This document shows, in pieces, positions 1 to 13,207 of a stretch of DNA of 64,000 nt. Positions within the stretch are counted from its first letter, which is position 1; every line of letters begins with the position of its first letter. The notes beneath the pieces are model-generated. The model did not search any database and was not told the origin of the DNA. It was given only the letters and a program-made list of their open reading frames with translations. Where the stretch lies: positions 2,070,001 to 2,134,000 of the forward strand of contig CM076265.1 in NCBI GenBank assembly GCA_038380795.1, in the 5' to 3' direction. The position numbers and the translations under genes were made by a program. This DNA is from Pyrocephalus nanus. Lineage: Eukaryota; Chordata; Aves; Passeriformes; Tyrannidae.

Positions 1-2211
1 GGCTTTTCCACTGACGATCTGACAAATATTTATGATAGATTTTTCTCAGAGTGAAGGGATTTGTTGGGAGAACACCCTGCTCAGTGATTCTTAGGAATAA
101 TAACTTTTATCCTATTCTGCCCAGATAGATGCTTGATGCTATTTCAGCATAAAAGAAGGCATAGCTTGTGTTCAAAAATCTGTAATTTTTCATTTAACAG
201 AGTGGTGGATATTGTGACAAGCAGTAGCAGTCTTCAAAATGCCCAAATGAGAGTTTCCATCACTTATTCAAGGTTCTTAATTATCTGCAGTAGGCTCTGC
301 AACCACTACCATAACATGACTGAATCTGAAGGTAAGAGATCACAGCTTTATTTAAGGAATTTGGCCTCAAAACAGCGATTCTATACTCTGAAATCTGCTT
401 TCTATTATTACATTGTACTGTCCTTGGCCGTTTAGCATATGGATTTTGGTCAGATCTTAAGGAACACGTAATTATTATATTTTTAGACATATTTTTAGGT
501 AATTTTTGTTGTTAATTGGATATGCTGAAATTAAGATGGTCTCAAAGATTTTCAAAAAATCTAATGTACATTATTTCCGTGGAATATCCTTTACCTGAAA
601 TATCTTAATGGTGTTAAAAATATCGCCCTTGTGAATGAAAATTTAACAGTAGTTCTTTATTTTCAGCACATCTAAACTGGCATATTAAAAAAAAAAAAAA
701 AAAAGAGATGACTTGGGGCAAAGTTTGATTTTTAAAAATCTGCTTATCACTGTCTGTTGTGATACCATTTGTGAAAGAATGTGTTTTTTGAGAAAACATC
801 TGCAACCTATGAATCTCATAAAATTGTGGTATCATTTCACTTGCTGATGTAGGATCATGAAAGACAAGTACACTGCAAAAATCACATCCCCCTAGTAAAG
901 AATTAACTGCATTTTTAAGTCATTGTGGCCAAGTTTTCATTTCAATTGTTTTCTACTATTCACTGTCAAAACAGGATTGACTTCTTGGTAAAGTTTTGCA
1001 TTAATCTTGATCATCACATTCAATCTCTTCCTCGGAGTTCTCTTACTCTATGTTACTTTGGCTTTTCTTCCAGAAGGACCTTGGCAGTAAAATGAATGTT
1101 TTCAGCACTTGAAATATAATAAAATCACAGGAATTTCCCGAGTGGAACCCCTGTTTGGCTCTGTCTCTGGGGAAGAGCTGGCAGGGAGGGCAAAGAGACA
1201 GGAATGGGGGTGAAGTTGTTGTGTAGTTTGCCATGGAAAATAAGACAAGCCAAAATTTATTTAAGTGTGTACATTTGGAGATGATATTCCCAATTCTGAG
1301 ACTTGGCATATTAGAACAAGTTCTAGATGCCCAATGAGGAATAAAAAGCCACAAGGCAGTGATTTTTAAATATTAATTTTTAGTGTATTATGTGGGGTTT
1401 TTTTCCCCTTTGGCTGAAGCTTTATTTTTATTTACTGCATATATACTGAAATATGAGTGTACCATCTAATATGCTGTTTCTCTCAAAACAGTAATTTAAG
1501 AGGAATCTCATTAAAACCCCTCTTTCTGAACAGATAAACAAAGCACTAATGTATTTTTAATGAGGTAAGGTGATTTCTCGCTGTGCAAATGTGCCTAGAC
1601 CTGTAAAAACACCATTTTCTTCCTGCCCAATGAGGATAATGATGAGTATTTGTCAATGCATCATTGTCCTATTTCCTGGGAAGGATGACCCAGTGAGCTA
1701 CATACAAGAACCAGGTACTCTGCCAATAAAAAAAATTCAGTACTGCCCTTCTGAAACAGCATTGTTTGAATTGCTAAAAAGTCATTATCATAAATTTCCA
1801 CAATCTTTCAGTTTTGTCATGATTTTTTTTTTAATTATGCTTTTTTTAATTTAGGTTTCCCAGTTACTGCTGCTGATCCATTCATGGTGATGCCCATCAC
1901 TTTGGATTTCGCTGTGCTCTGAATAGTTTCTCAAAGTTGGAACAGAATCTGAGTCTTTGATGTCATGCTGAAGAAACCTCTTAGGAAATATAGAATCACT
2001 CACTTAGCAATTTTATTTCTCTTTAAAAAAAAAACACCTCAACTCTTTGTTTCTGAGGTAGGTATGGAAAGGATTGAAAAAAGAAGAGCAGGAAAGGTGT
2101 TCCCAAAGCACAGCATGGCAGTATTTTTAGAAAGCAAACCCAGTAGGAAAGCAGAAAAAATATGTAGAATAAAGCTTCTAAGATACAGAAATTTCCCCAC
2201 CACTGATTCTC
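1..2211. other. AT-rich noncoding DNA, no gene seen
   Basis: No coding exon is supported here. Open frames are short, interrupted and without recognisable protein composition. An 18-bp A run lies at 687-704. The rest looks like single-copy AT-rich sequence with no recognisable repeat body. A diverged old transposon could be missed without a library search. Confidence 0.6.
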
Positions 2212-2239
2212 AAAAAAAAAAAAAAAAAAAAAAAAAAAA
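2212..2239 (+). repeat. Poly(A) tract, 28 bp
   Basis: An uninterrupted run of 28 A, seen directly. I see no retroposon body upstream and no clear target-site duplication around it, so it may be either a simple homopolymer or the tail of an unrecognised insertion. Confidence 0.9.
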
Positions 2240-2503
2240 GACAGGAAGTAAATTGTACTCTTCGTCCAAACCCTTCCAAACCTTTGTTTGCACCTAAAGC
2301 ACTTGGATACCTTGGGAAATTTCAAGTTACATTTATATATATAACACATTAGATTGTATTAAAATAAGACAATGACAAAAAAAACACATTATTTTGTGCA
2401 TTTTTACATTATGCTGAGGTATTTCAAGTTTTTTTTCCCCAAATTATTACCTCAGTTGCTTTCTGAAATTTACATGTTATTATTATTACAATGATTATTA
2501 ATA

Positions 2504-2583
2504 TTTTGGGTTTGGGTTTTGTTTGGGTGGGATTTTTTTTTTTGTTGTTGTTGTTTTTTGTTGGGTTTTTTTGGTTTTTTTTT
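2504..2583. repeat. G/T-rich low-complexity block
   Basis: About 80 bp almost entirely of G and T, made of GGGTTT, GTT and T-run motifs with a short (GTT)n core. It is one of several such blocks in the window; the others are near 36.1, 43.3, 50.1 and 58.7 kb, with A/C-rich complements near 11.5, 33.0 and 47.2 kb. Open frames across it encode only Phe/Val/Gly/Leu-rich runs and are artefacts. Confidence 0.85.
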
Positions 2584-2590
2584 CACATTT

Positions 2591-5500
2591 TAGTCATGGT
2601 AATGGGTAGAAGTTCCAATCTGGGTCAGAGATTTATTTCAAATTTATTTTATACTTTTTCTGTGGGGACTAGATTGTCGTTTACACTAAATAAATTCTAT
2701 TTATTTCTTATTGTCTTCCTAATTCTTAATTTATGATAGTCATTACTTAAATTTAGCAAAGCCCTGAAACACAGAGTTATCTAACTGGAGAGGAGGATGC
2801 ATTGGAGAAGTTCAAATTTATGTAAAATCTCTGCTTTTGGGGTACAGGCACAAAATAAGCAGAAATTTTCAAGGAAAAGGCATACTTTGATCAATAGGCA
2901 TTGGAATTAGTATCTAAATGGTTAATGTATATTGCATATAAAAAGAGAATCTTGGAAACTGTTTTCCTTTCATTTCCTAATTGTAGAAAAACTGCTTCCA
3001 TAAAATGATGATTGATTCTAAATTGGACTCCAAGAGGTTGCAAGAGTATTTTGTGAATTATTGGCACTTAATTTTTTCCTCTTGGGGCTTCTATTGGAAG
3101 CATACATTTTTTTTTTTTAAATATCTAGGGCCAGCTTGTTCGCTCATCAGTGATAACAAATATCGATCTCAAGTGTGCAGATTCCAGACAAAGACAAGAA
3201 GAACTTTTTTAGGAGCACTTAATTTCAGTGAATGGACACCAGTTCTGAAGAAAATTGAGCACTGCCATCTTTTGTTGGAAGAGACTAACTGCAACTCTCA
3301 AATAGGATACTTGGATCAGTTTTGGCTTGTACACGTTCATTTCTGTCAGGTTTCTTTACCTCGGTTAGATAGACTTTTTTCTTACTAAACACAAGAAAGA
3401 ACATTTTCTGTATTTGGTGAATGCCTGCTGGGGGAGGAGACTTCAAACATGAACAAGAGTCAGGACCCAGCACTTCTTTACAAACAAAGCTGTTTTATAA
3501 ACCACTACCAATACTTAAGTATAAAATGTCTTTTCCACTGGTGTCTCTAAATTTAGTTTCTAATTTACAGTGCTTGACAGGCATTGGTGAACCTGATGTA
3601 TTTAGTTCTTTGCAAATGGTCCATTTCCTTTAGAAAGTGTTGAACCTAACCAATATTTTGCTTTGTTTATATTTAGATGTATAGGAAATTATCCAGCTGG
3701 TATAAGACAAATAACAAACACTATAAGATATTTGTCTTCAACTGTGGAATGGCCTCTGCCTTGCCTGAAGACCAACCTAAAATCTGAGATGTAATATTTA
3801 GATGAAATAAAATTCTCAAAAGTCTTAGACTCATATCATTCTTACTTATTTCCAAATCCAAAGTCCAATTTGCAGAATAAAAACCTCTTCCTCTAATCCA
3901 TTTTGAGAAGAAATAGTTAGACTTGATGTATTTAATACAGGTATTTTCAATCAATCATCTTATCATATAATTTTAATTCTTAGTTTTCCCATCAGGCTTT
4001 GGCAGAGACTCTTTTACAGTCTCCAAAAAAAAAAAAAAAAAAAAAGAACTGCAAGAATTTCATTTGGTTCTATGAGTAAAAACTATTTACTCACTCAAAC
4101 AGCAAAATTTTAATGAGCACACCCCTATTAATCTCTGTGTCTTTTGTAGACACAGCTTGTTCATAAAGTTTCACAGGAAAATTATTAAGCAGCTTTGTTT
4201 ATGTCCTTAACTTTCACAGGTATATAAGCACTGAATTTTGAAAGACAAAAATGCCACTTATTTAAGTCTTCTTTATGTGACATCTCTTACAGGTTTGGCC
4301 ATGCCAATGCTTTCAGCAAGATTAGCACAACAATTAACACATCAAAAAAATGCCCCAATGACCCAATTATTTGTTTACTACAAGTATAGAATAAAACATT
4401 TATAGGTATAGAAAAATAAATTTACTGGAAGTATAGTTTAATACACTTAGGCTGCCCAAGCCATTTTTGCATCAAATAGGGGGGTGGTGTTGGTGGTCTT
4501 GAACCTAATGACATAAACACATTTGAGTGATACAGGAAAACAAAAATGTTTCCACCCACAGTCAATTGTCAACTGATAAAAAGGAAAAAGGCGAGTTTGT
4601 GAACTGAATGTGCCTTTACAGACCAGGAAGAGTTATTTTTCACTTCTAAAAAAATATAAAGGTTTTAGGGTGGGGGGGAAAAGTATGGCAACAGCAAGGG
4701 CTCCTTAAAAGTAATGCAAAAAATTAGGGTAAAAATGAGAATGGTGGTGCCCTCCCTGGCTAAAAAGGGGATATCTGAACTCTACCAAAGTGAGGGAAAA
4801 TGCCCTCTTTGCACTGATAGCTTACAGCTCAGTTCTTCCTGCAGCAAAATTTGCATTGCAGGGTCCAGCTCTAATGCCTTAAAAGTTTGCATAGTAAAAT
4901 CTTAAACTAAGGGCATGATTTGGGGCATTTCCCCCCCACCCCCCTTTTTTTTTTTTAAATAATAATACCACCATGACTTTTTGAAAACTGAATATGATGA
5001 GCTGTTTACGAGCAACACAAAAATATTCCCCATAATAACAGATGTAGCAGATATAAGAAAAGCAGTAAAATCAATTAAAAAAAAAAAAAAGGCAGTATGA
5101 ATCTGTCCTTCAGCAATCCTAATGCATTTCCTTTCAAGACTGGGATTTTCAAACTATTCCTCCATATACTGCAGGATATGGCAGTAAGGCAGCCACCTGC
5201 TGCTGGAAGGGGAATTACTACATTTGAGAAGTCAAGCATATCCTAGAGGGCTTCTAGATCATTCATGATCCTGCACTTTCCTCACCAAGTTGTGTTTCCC
5301 AAGTAATTAGGTGGTATCTACTTACATGCAGTAGACTAACCTCTGTCTCACGCATTCATGCCTCATTTCCTCATTTAATGCTCTTTTCAGTCTTGTTATT
5401 TATTTTCTTTAATATTACACTTCCAGCTCTATAGCCAGATGAGTCACGCTCATTGCCATCCACAACAACACTCTCCAAGGCCTGTGAAACAATAAAGTAA

Positions 5501-7290
5501 TTTATAAAAGCTTTGCCATTGAAGTTACACACAGAGAATCTAGCCTTTATTTTAGTGGCACTTGAATTAGGATGAAGTTCCCTTCAGAAGAGATTATTCA
5601 TAATAAGAAATAGAAGAACATGATGTATTTTATGCAATTAAGAAAAAAAGAAAATAAAAGAAAAAAGAAAGAAGAGCCCACAACACCACAACATAGCAGC
5701 ATAGTGGTGTGAGACACAGAGGCTAACACTCACTTTTTTCATTCAGAAACATAAAAAATAAAATTATACTGAAAGTTTAAGACCATTTTCCTTCCTTGCC
5801 ATAAAAAAAAAAAGGAGAGATTCAGTTCTCAGAAATTTCTTCATTAAATACAGAATGACTTATTTATTTTCATCACAAGAGCATTTCAAAACAGTGTTTT
5901 CTCTGAGCTGTATACTGCTCCCTGATCAGCTATCATTATTCCACCTACAGTCATTACATTTCACAATTAGAATTTGGGATCAGAAAGTAATTGTTCCTTT
6001 CCTGAAGGTGACAGGGGTTCTCTCCCACATCCCTTCTTAACATACAGGAAAAAAAAAAGTTGCTAGCCAAGAATAAAGATATCTACAACTCAAAGAAAGA
6101 ATCTATTTACCTGCAAGAGAGGGGAACTCCGATATTTTTTCCATTACAGAATAGGATCTAGACCTGTAAAAGTATAATACTTTCCTTTTTTTCTGTCATT
6201 CTAACCACAAGTTTCAGTTCATTGATTATTAAGGGAACATACTGAATGAAGAATTGTTGTTATTGTTCTCTTCCTTATGGTAGCTTGCTCCATTGACTTC
6301 CACTGGAATTAACATTAGGACATCTGAAAAAAATACTCCTTATCTGTACTTACATCACCCAGGCATTCCTGTATTAAGGAAGGTGTCTCTTAGCTTACCA
6401 GGAAAAGAAAAATTATTTAACAATGATTTAATGCTTATTAAACAATTATTTATGCATTCAGAATTCAGAGCCTGATGCTGTGTAGCCAATGAATTCTGTT
6501 AACTTGAGTTCAAGAAAGCAAACACAAACTTAGACAAATTTTGAGGAAATGGGAAAAAAACCAGGGGTTTTTTGTTTCTTTTTCTGTTAAAAGCAAATAA
6601 ATTTACCTTTTTATGGTAAAGGAGCTGGAAGTGAAATCAAGGAGCTGACTTCTACACTTCTAACATGTTCTAATTCTAATATGTTCAGAACATATGTAAA
6701 ATGAGAGTATTTTGCCAGAGTAAAACAAACCCACTAAGAATTACAAATTGGCATTTTTGTCCCTGTGAAGAGGATTCCATTTGAATTAAAGGAATATTTA
6801 TTTTTTTCAAAATTAAACAAGTGTTACCTGACACATTCAAATAAAATAAATTTTATGGTTAGTTAAAAAAACCCCAAACAGAATGACATAATGAAAGTAT
6901 CATTTTAATACCATTGCAATGCTACTAAAAATTAAAACATGGAATTCCATGCTTGAAGAAGATGATGAAAAGAGACATATAATTTACACCACCTTAAAAA
7001 ACTACTTTTCCTATAAACTGTGCCATTAGATTTATATAATAAAGATTCCTAAACTTTTTTTTTTTATGCCTCCATATTAATGGAGACTATGGCATGTCAC
7101 AGGTCTATGGAAAAGTCCCATACACTTTTGCAAATCTCATTGTATAGAAAATGTTATATTTCCGTAATATTCTGTAAAAAAAAAAAAAAAAAAAAATCAT
7201 CTTTGGCTGAACACTGACATTGTTAGCAGAGTTCCTTTACAACAAATGAGTACATTCTGTAATTTTCCCCAGAGCTGAAAACTCTTTCAA
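2591..7290. other. AT-rich noncoding DNA, no gene seen
   Basis: No exon, RNA gene or recognisable transposon body. Short landmarks are an A21 run at 4025-4045, a C-rich then T-rich junction near 4931-4956, a purine-only stretch near 5641-5675 (mostly A with some G), an A21 run at 7176-7196, and an 8-bp-arm inverted repeat at 6679-6695 that is at chance level. The remainder looks single-copy. Confidence 0.55.
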
Positions 7291-8660
7291 ATGAACATGA
7301 GTGAGTCAGGCAGCACTTTTGGGAATATAATGCTGCAAAGTTGTAAATGCTGCTCACCGTTCCCATGAAGAGCAACTTTGGGAGGGGGAACATCGAGGGT
7401 CAGATGCAAACTCCAGTTTGCTGCAGTCCCTGTTTTAGCACAGGGATGTTCTCAAAGCCATTGATGTGTGTTGTCTTGCTGACTTTTTGAAGAGAAACAG
7501 CTATTTAAACTGGAGTCAAAGTTATTTGCACTTTTTTTGATTAAAGGTAATTTCATATCAAATATTGGTTATTCGAAATGAAAATCGAACTCCAACCTGT
7601 TTATTGGAGAAGGGCTAACAATAAATAGCTTCATTTCCAGCACTCTGATGATTGATAGTTCTGATACCTCTTTTAAACTTAAAAACTCATGCTCATCTCA
7701 TCTCTTCAACCTTCTTCTAGGAGCCTGCACCCCTGTAACTGTGCCTTCCATTTGGAATTCTAACCATGTGATAGGAGGAGTCAATATGACAACTTCAGTA
7801 ATTAAACTCTTCTCAGAAGCAGGAGAAAGCACAAGGTGGCAAAAAAAAAAAAAAATTATTCTGAACTCAACATAAATCATTTACTTCTTTCTGCAATTAT
7901 TATTACCTTTCCAGGGAAGCTTTTGTCATAGTGATGATGCAATTACTATCACTTCCTTCCAGTCAGACTTCATAAAGGTGTGTCTTCTTGGGATAGATGC
8001 TGACTCAGATTTATGATGGTTTTTTTGTCAATACTGAACCTAGTTAAAAACAAAAAAAGTTCTGCAGTAATATTTGCAAAATTGTCATGTTTCAAACAGA
8101 TATTAAGAATATTTCACTCACTGTCTGACTGGATTAGTATTTCCTATAGAAAGAAACCTGAAGACACATGCAATTGCCGTAGAATAGATTAATATATAAG
8201 GTTGATTTTTTTATAGGAAGCATTCCAAGTAACTTTTCTTAAAGGACTTGATACAAAGCTGGGCTTCCCAAATTTGTATATTGTTAAATTTTCAAAATCT
8301 CTTGCCCTCCAAGCCCTCGTGCTTTCCATGGTGTTACCAGTCTGTGTGTAATGAATGATACATGAAGGGTTGTTAGGAAGTTGTGCTGTAGGGAAAGACT
8401 TTATTCTGAGTCATGAGCAGTGCTGAACTGTAGACTCATTAATTTGATTAAAAGCATGGCTCGTTATAGGCCAGCTGCTTATGCAATTTTTAAATAATAC
8501 ATAGCTTGAGATCTCATTAATTGAAGTTTTATTTATTTTCCAGACTTTTTGATCTAGACTGCTGCATTATTACCTTGTTTACATCGTCACATTTGCCACT
8601 GGCCATACATGGGCAACACCTGCATGTTTGCAACATAATCTTTCTTATGTTTTCTAAATA
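7291..8660. other. Single-copy noncoding DNA, possible conserved element(s)
   Basis: No gene is seen. Two parts (about 7290-7640 and 8398-8640) are less homopolymeric than their surroundings. They carry several retained CpGs and homeodomain-like TAAT/ATTA words, for example near 7540-7570 and 8437-8450. This texture is common in vertebrate conserved noncoding elements, but conservation cannot be judged from one sequence, so this is a weak inference. Two frames near 7.65-7.88 kb run through a poly(A) and are not credible genes. Confidence 0.2.
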
Positions 8661-9094
8661 TATAGTGCAGTTTTCAGCTTTTTGGCAAGGTTTGGAATTA
8701 TGAATCATTCAATAGATGAATATATTACGTAGCTTCGGTGCTTGGCCCATCTTTGCATCCATTTTGAAAAATAATTATCTAGCCTAATAAAGAAGTTTAT
8801 AACAACTTAAACAGTGCTTTGAAAAAACACTTCCTTTCCCTTTTTCAAAAAAGTAAATTCAAATAGGATACAGTTGACACAACAATCTACTGGGAAATTA
8901 GTTCTCTAACTGCTTTCATACATGTAATTCTTTCCCCAGTGGACAAAGTTATTAAGGTCACAGTGATAAGATTATTCTTTCTATGAATTGCTCAGTATTA
9001 CAAACCATGAGGCAATCAGCAATAAATAAAATATTATTCTGAATCATTTTAATAGATGCCAAGTCAGTAGGCAGCAAATAGGCCATGACAGTTT

Positions 9095-9119
9095 AAAAAA
9101 AAAAAAAAAAAAAAAAAAA
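9095..9119 (+). repeat. Poly(A) tract, 25 bp
   Basis: An uninterrupted A25 run. An AATAAA hexamer lies about 70-80 bp upstream in AT-rich DNA, but I see no processed-transcript body and no flanking duplication, so a retrocopy is not supported. Confidence 0.85.
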
Positions 9120-10795
9120 GTTGGAGGAAATTCTACAGCAAAAGAAAAAACCATTAGCACTGCAAAGCCAACTCAGTTAAAATTTTCTGTTCATATTATT
9201 CTTAGATGAACTATTAACACCATTTTAAAAAAGGAATATATAATGATTTGAGTAATTTCCAATCTACTCTCTCTAGTGACTGCAGAAAGTTGATCTGTGT
9301 CACGAAAGACCCAGGAAACATCCTGGAATGTGACTCTGTGTGGAGAGAACAGCAAAGAAAAATCTCCTTCAAGACCTAAGATTTCTTACCTGTGGAGCCC
9401 CTTGCTGACAGGGCTGGTGCTTGACACGTCTGCAAAGCTTGTAATTGCCTGGCTCTCCTATCCTGTGCTCTGATTCCACAGAGAACTGCTTCCTAACTCA
9501 ATTAGAGAGTTCCCTGGGAATGTAACATTTACTAATTAGGAAACGTGAATGACAGACAAAGTCTTAGAACTTTCTATCAGAATTGCAGGTAGTTTTCTCT
9601 CACAGAAATACACACCGGTTTTTGGAGGTGGCAAACGCTGTTTCAAAGCTTGACATTTTTTCTTCCAGTCACTGCAAAGGTTTATCCTGAAGGTCAAATA
9701 GAAAAAGAAGTTGTCAGTCTTTGCATGTATCTTTCCAATAAAATCTGAAAATTTACAGGTGCAAACATTCTACCAGTGCCAAACAAGAAAATACGAAGTT
9801 AAAAAATTCCGTATTAACCAAGTCCACAGGAACTTGAATAGAAAGTAAGTACTGCTGGTAAGGGTTTTTGTTTTTTTTTTCTGAGCATTGAACTTAGTTC
9901 AGTGTTTTCATCTAAATTGTGCCACACAGACTTAACCACAGGGAAATCAGTTTTCTGGGAAGTGACTATTACAGTAGCTAAGAAGCTATCAGAGCTGTAA
10001 TCAGAACTGTGTACCAGGGGCTTTCTTGTGAAATGTGCTAAACTCCTGTTTTAAAATCTCAGGTATTCATCCTCCTCTGGGTACTCAGCTCCCAGGAAAG
10101 AACACCACATGGAAGAGTTACTGCATCTTTCTGGGAGTGTGGCATTTTAGGCTTTCTAGCACACTCACACATTCTTCTACCCGAGCAGTGCTCAATTTGC
10201 ACAAAGGACAGGAAAAAGATTTACCAAAGGATGTGTGAGAAATTTGGCAAATGCCATATTAAGGCAAAAATCTTACTGAGATGATGAAAAAGGGATAGAA
10301 CCACCTGAATTATGGAGCTGAAAATCACAGTGCCGTCACTCCTCTGTCCTGTCTCAGGACATGCTGTTGAAACTTCACCCAAATTAACTTGCACCTTTCT
10401 TTGGCACTGCCATGAACCCTTCATCTATAATTCTCTGCATTTCAACAAGATACAATCATGTCTGTAAATGAGAATGAGCTAAAGCAAGACAAGGTCTGAA
10501 AGATTCACCCTCATCGATCTTTGAGCTGAGAGGCATGCAAAGTCATGCACAGCACTGATCAAGTAATTAATATTTGAAAATGTTAGTGGCATCTGGCAAT
10601 CTAACACACATGGTTGTTAAGTGGATAATCTTAGTGCTTTTATTTTAAACAGATCTCATCCACGGAATCATGAATTATATATCCAGGGACTATGGAATTG
10701 TTCCAGTAGCAGGCCCCTCACTTGTACAGTCACTGTGATTTTACATCTGTAAAGCATCATGAGTTATGTAAATATACTTATTATTAACTTATCAG

Positions 10796-10829
10796 AGTTT
10801 ACAAGTAGTCCTAGTTTACAAGTAGTTCT
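10796..10829. repeat. 17-bp tandem duplication
   Basis: Two adjacent 17-bp units (10796-10812 and 10813-10829) differ at one position. Both start AGTTTACAAGTAGT. This is a simple local duplication with no evident function. Confidence 0.85.
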
Positions 10830-11024
10830 AAATTTGCTCCAGAGGGCTCAGCTGATAAGTTATCTGACAGCAGCTGTTTTGGTTTTGAGTCTGTTTTTCC
10901 ACCAGGCAGATATTGGTGATTTTTTTCCCCTTTTGTTCCTACACTTGCAGAAAAGCACACAGCCAACTTCTTATAATTATCTTAATAATGTATCTTAAAA
11001 TATTTTAATAATCCTTACAGATTC

Positions 11025-11114
11025 ACCTGCTCACCACTACCTGCATTTGGACTACATGGTTGCTGAAGGTCCCTTCTGATTGGAACTCCTCAATTCTATT
11101 CTATTCCATTCTGT
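11025..11114 (+). mobile_element. CR1 LINE fragment, extreme 3' end
   Basis: The segment matches my recollection of the avian CR1 3' terminus. It has a TTGGACTA-like phrase, a diverged ATGATCT region, GAAGGTCCCTTC, and then an expanded ATTCT-type terminal repeat (ATTCTATTCTATTCCATTCTGT). CR1 copies usually end in a short tandem microsatellite and are strongly 5'-truncated, as here. Only about 90 bp remain, all 3' UTR with no coding part. The left boundary is uncertain by about 20 bp. Confidence 0.75.
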
Positions 11115-11493
11115 CCCTTAAATAACTTGTGGAGTTGCAGGAAATAACTGACATTTATCTAGAAAGATAAATATTTGGACCAATTTCATGAATACTATAC
11201 CTGTCCTGTTGAGAAAGTTTTCTTTGCATTGGGTTTTGATTTGTGGTAGTACATGAAGTTCCCAGCTCCAAGTACAACTGCATTCATCTTCATCACTAAG
11301 GACTTCCCAAGCAGCAACAAGAAAATTGCCTGTTGAACAAATTGGACTTTCTAGAAGAATAATACCAAAGTGAATGAAGAGCCTAGGTTTAGTTCAGGAC
11401 ATCTAATAGCATAACATTCCTCTAAAATCCATGTCCTGTTATTATAACTCTATTTTATCCATCACCCAAACAGACAAACCATTTACCACAGAG
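11115..11493. other. Noncoding DNA, nothing recognised
   Basis: Single-copy-looking sequence between the CR1 tail and the A/C-rich block. No exon, RNA gene or repeat is recognised. Confidence 0.5.
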
Positions 11494-11572
11494 GAAAAAC
11501 AAATAAACAAAAAACAAAACTAACAAACAAAAACCCAAACCCAACCAACCAATCAAAAAACAAAACAAAAAA
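11494..11572. repeat. A/C-rich low-complexity block
   Basis: About 80 bp nearly all A and C, built from AAACAAAC, AACCC and AACC words. It is the reverse-complement equivalent of the G/T-rich blocks elsewhere in the window. The minus-strand frame through it is a low-complexity Leu/Phe/Val/Gly-rich artefact. Confidence 0.85.
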
Positions 11573-12261
11573 GCTCCACCCCAAGACCCTAAATATAATC
11601 TTCTATAGGAAATAAAGGAAAAAGTAGAGTTTATTGATTGATAAATAATTAATCCTTTCAAAACCAATTTCTAGAAGACAGCAATTGTACCTTCAAAAGC
11701 TATTGTAGTGAGTTACTGAACCAAAAATAATCACTTTTCATTGTCTCTGTGGCCTTCCTATCTGTTTCTCAAAAGAAGCTTGTATGCCTTTTTTCAGGGG
11801 AAAAAAAAAAAAAAGAGTGGAAATGTAAAGTACCTGTCAGAAAATAGAAGTTTCAATGTTTAGGGTATTTTTAAAAAGTGAGACTTCAAAGCACCTGTTT
11901 GGGGAAAAAAACCCCAAAATTATTGAACTTACCTTTTAACAAAGGCAAGAGAAAAAACCATCCTCAGCTGTTGCATGAAAAATGGACCATCCAAGCAAAA
12001 CGCATCCCTAGAGAAAAATTTCACAAATGAGAAGAACCGTAGAAGGCACAGCTATTTTTGAGATAAAATATTTTGTTGAACTGGAGATGATTGAACAACT
12101 TCCTTGGATGGAGAGACTTAGGAAAGGAATCTGGGTCTGGGATCGAAGAACCACGGCTCAGTATTTTTACTCACCTGATTTTTATTAGAATGAGCTTGTT
12201 TGCTGAGGTTGTGTTTAGCACAGTTACATCCTTCTGGTCAAAAATATTCAGATGACAGGGC

Positions 12262-12371
12262 CTGCCTGACTTCAAGAAGCCTTTGGACAACACTCCCAGG
12301 CACAGGGTGGGATTCTTGGGGCTCGATGATTCTGATGGGTCCCTTCTAAATCAGCATCTTCTGTGATTCTC
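12262..12371 (+). mobile_element. CR1 LINE fragment, 3' end, internal deletion
   Basis: It begins with a CTTCAAGAAGC...TTTGGACAAC segment typical of the CR1 terminal region. It then has a CAGGCACA...TTCTTGGGG phrase and a CTCGATGATTCTGATGGGTCCCTTC motif, and ends TTCTGTGATTCT. The order fits a CR1 3' UTR of a subfamily different from the 11.0 kb copy. Relative to the consensus as I remember it, about 20-30 bp are missing between TTGGGG and CTCGATGAT. No ORF part is retained. Confidence 0.8.
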
Positions 12372-13176
12372 TCTGACAAACACAAGTGTCTGTCTGCACT
12401 GTGAGTCTTAATGTCTTATCTTCCCAGATGATGGCAGGATTTGCCTCATGGCCTCTCAGCATAATTCTATCAATAATAATGATTTTTTTTTAGTAGAAAA
12501 CATTTACCAATGAACATTCAGAACTGTAAGAAATAGCTGTGTTTCCTAAAGAAAAGACAAATTAGTTAATGCTCATGCATTATGAAATGAGGCATACAAA
12601 CTTTGGGGAGGATTACATGCTTTGGGCAGTTTGTGTATATACAGCATAAGATAAACTGAAATCACAAAATGCTGTAAATAATACAGAAATTTATCTCTAT
12701 AGCACTGCTCCTTCCAGAGTAGCTCTGATCCTTCTCAGTATTATCTTTGAGAGTTGACTTTTGGGTGAAAGGACACTTGCAACCAAAGACACCAGAGAAT
12801 TCTTACTTTCTGGGTACATGCAGAGCCTCTATTTAAAGTCTCATACAAAAGGTTTCTATAGAAACCTGAAGGACTCAGCCAACCAGTGCTAAAAAGCTGG
12901 ACCCTGAGGCCTATACAAAACCCACAGTAACATTTGTCAGTCCTACTGGCTCCTGAAATCACTGATTTCCATCATACTTTAGCATGCAACCTTCATCCGT
13001 GCTGTTACACCTTATATCAGCATACTCTTATCTTGGAAAAATAAAACATTCTGCTAACTGCTAAAAACGTGGCTTTAACTCAGGTCCTTAACTGATCCCA
13101 GAGCTAGTGAATTGAAAATTATCTCTGCTCTCCTTTCTGGCATGTACTATCATCTCCTAGGACATGTAATACGAGT

Positions 13177-13181
<5 letters not shown>

Positions 13182-13207
<26 letters not shown>
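13182..13207. repeat. Poly(T) tract, 26 bp
   Basis: An uninterrupted T26 run, seen directly. It is followed by AAAGGAGCTG. No retroposon body is recognised on the minus strand. Confidence 0.9.

Larger units (their letters stand above)
8661..11024. other. AT-rich noncoding DNA, no gene seen
   Basis: No exon or RNA gene is supported. It contains an A25 run at 9095-9119 and a 17-bp tandem duplication at 10796-10829, listed separately. The rest looks single-copy. Confidence 0.55.

Noticed and set aside
6679..6695. Steroid-receptor-like inverted repeat ATATGTTC-A-GAACATAT
   Set aside because: The spacer is 1 nt, not the 3 nt expected for such sites, and 8-bp arms are expected about once by chance in a window this size.
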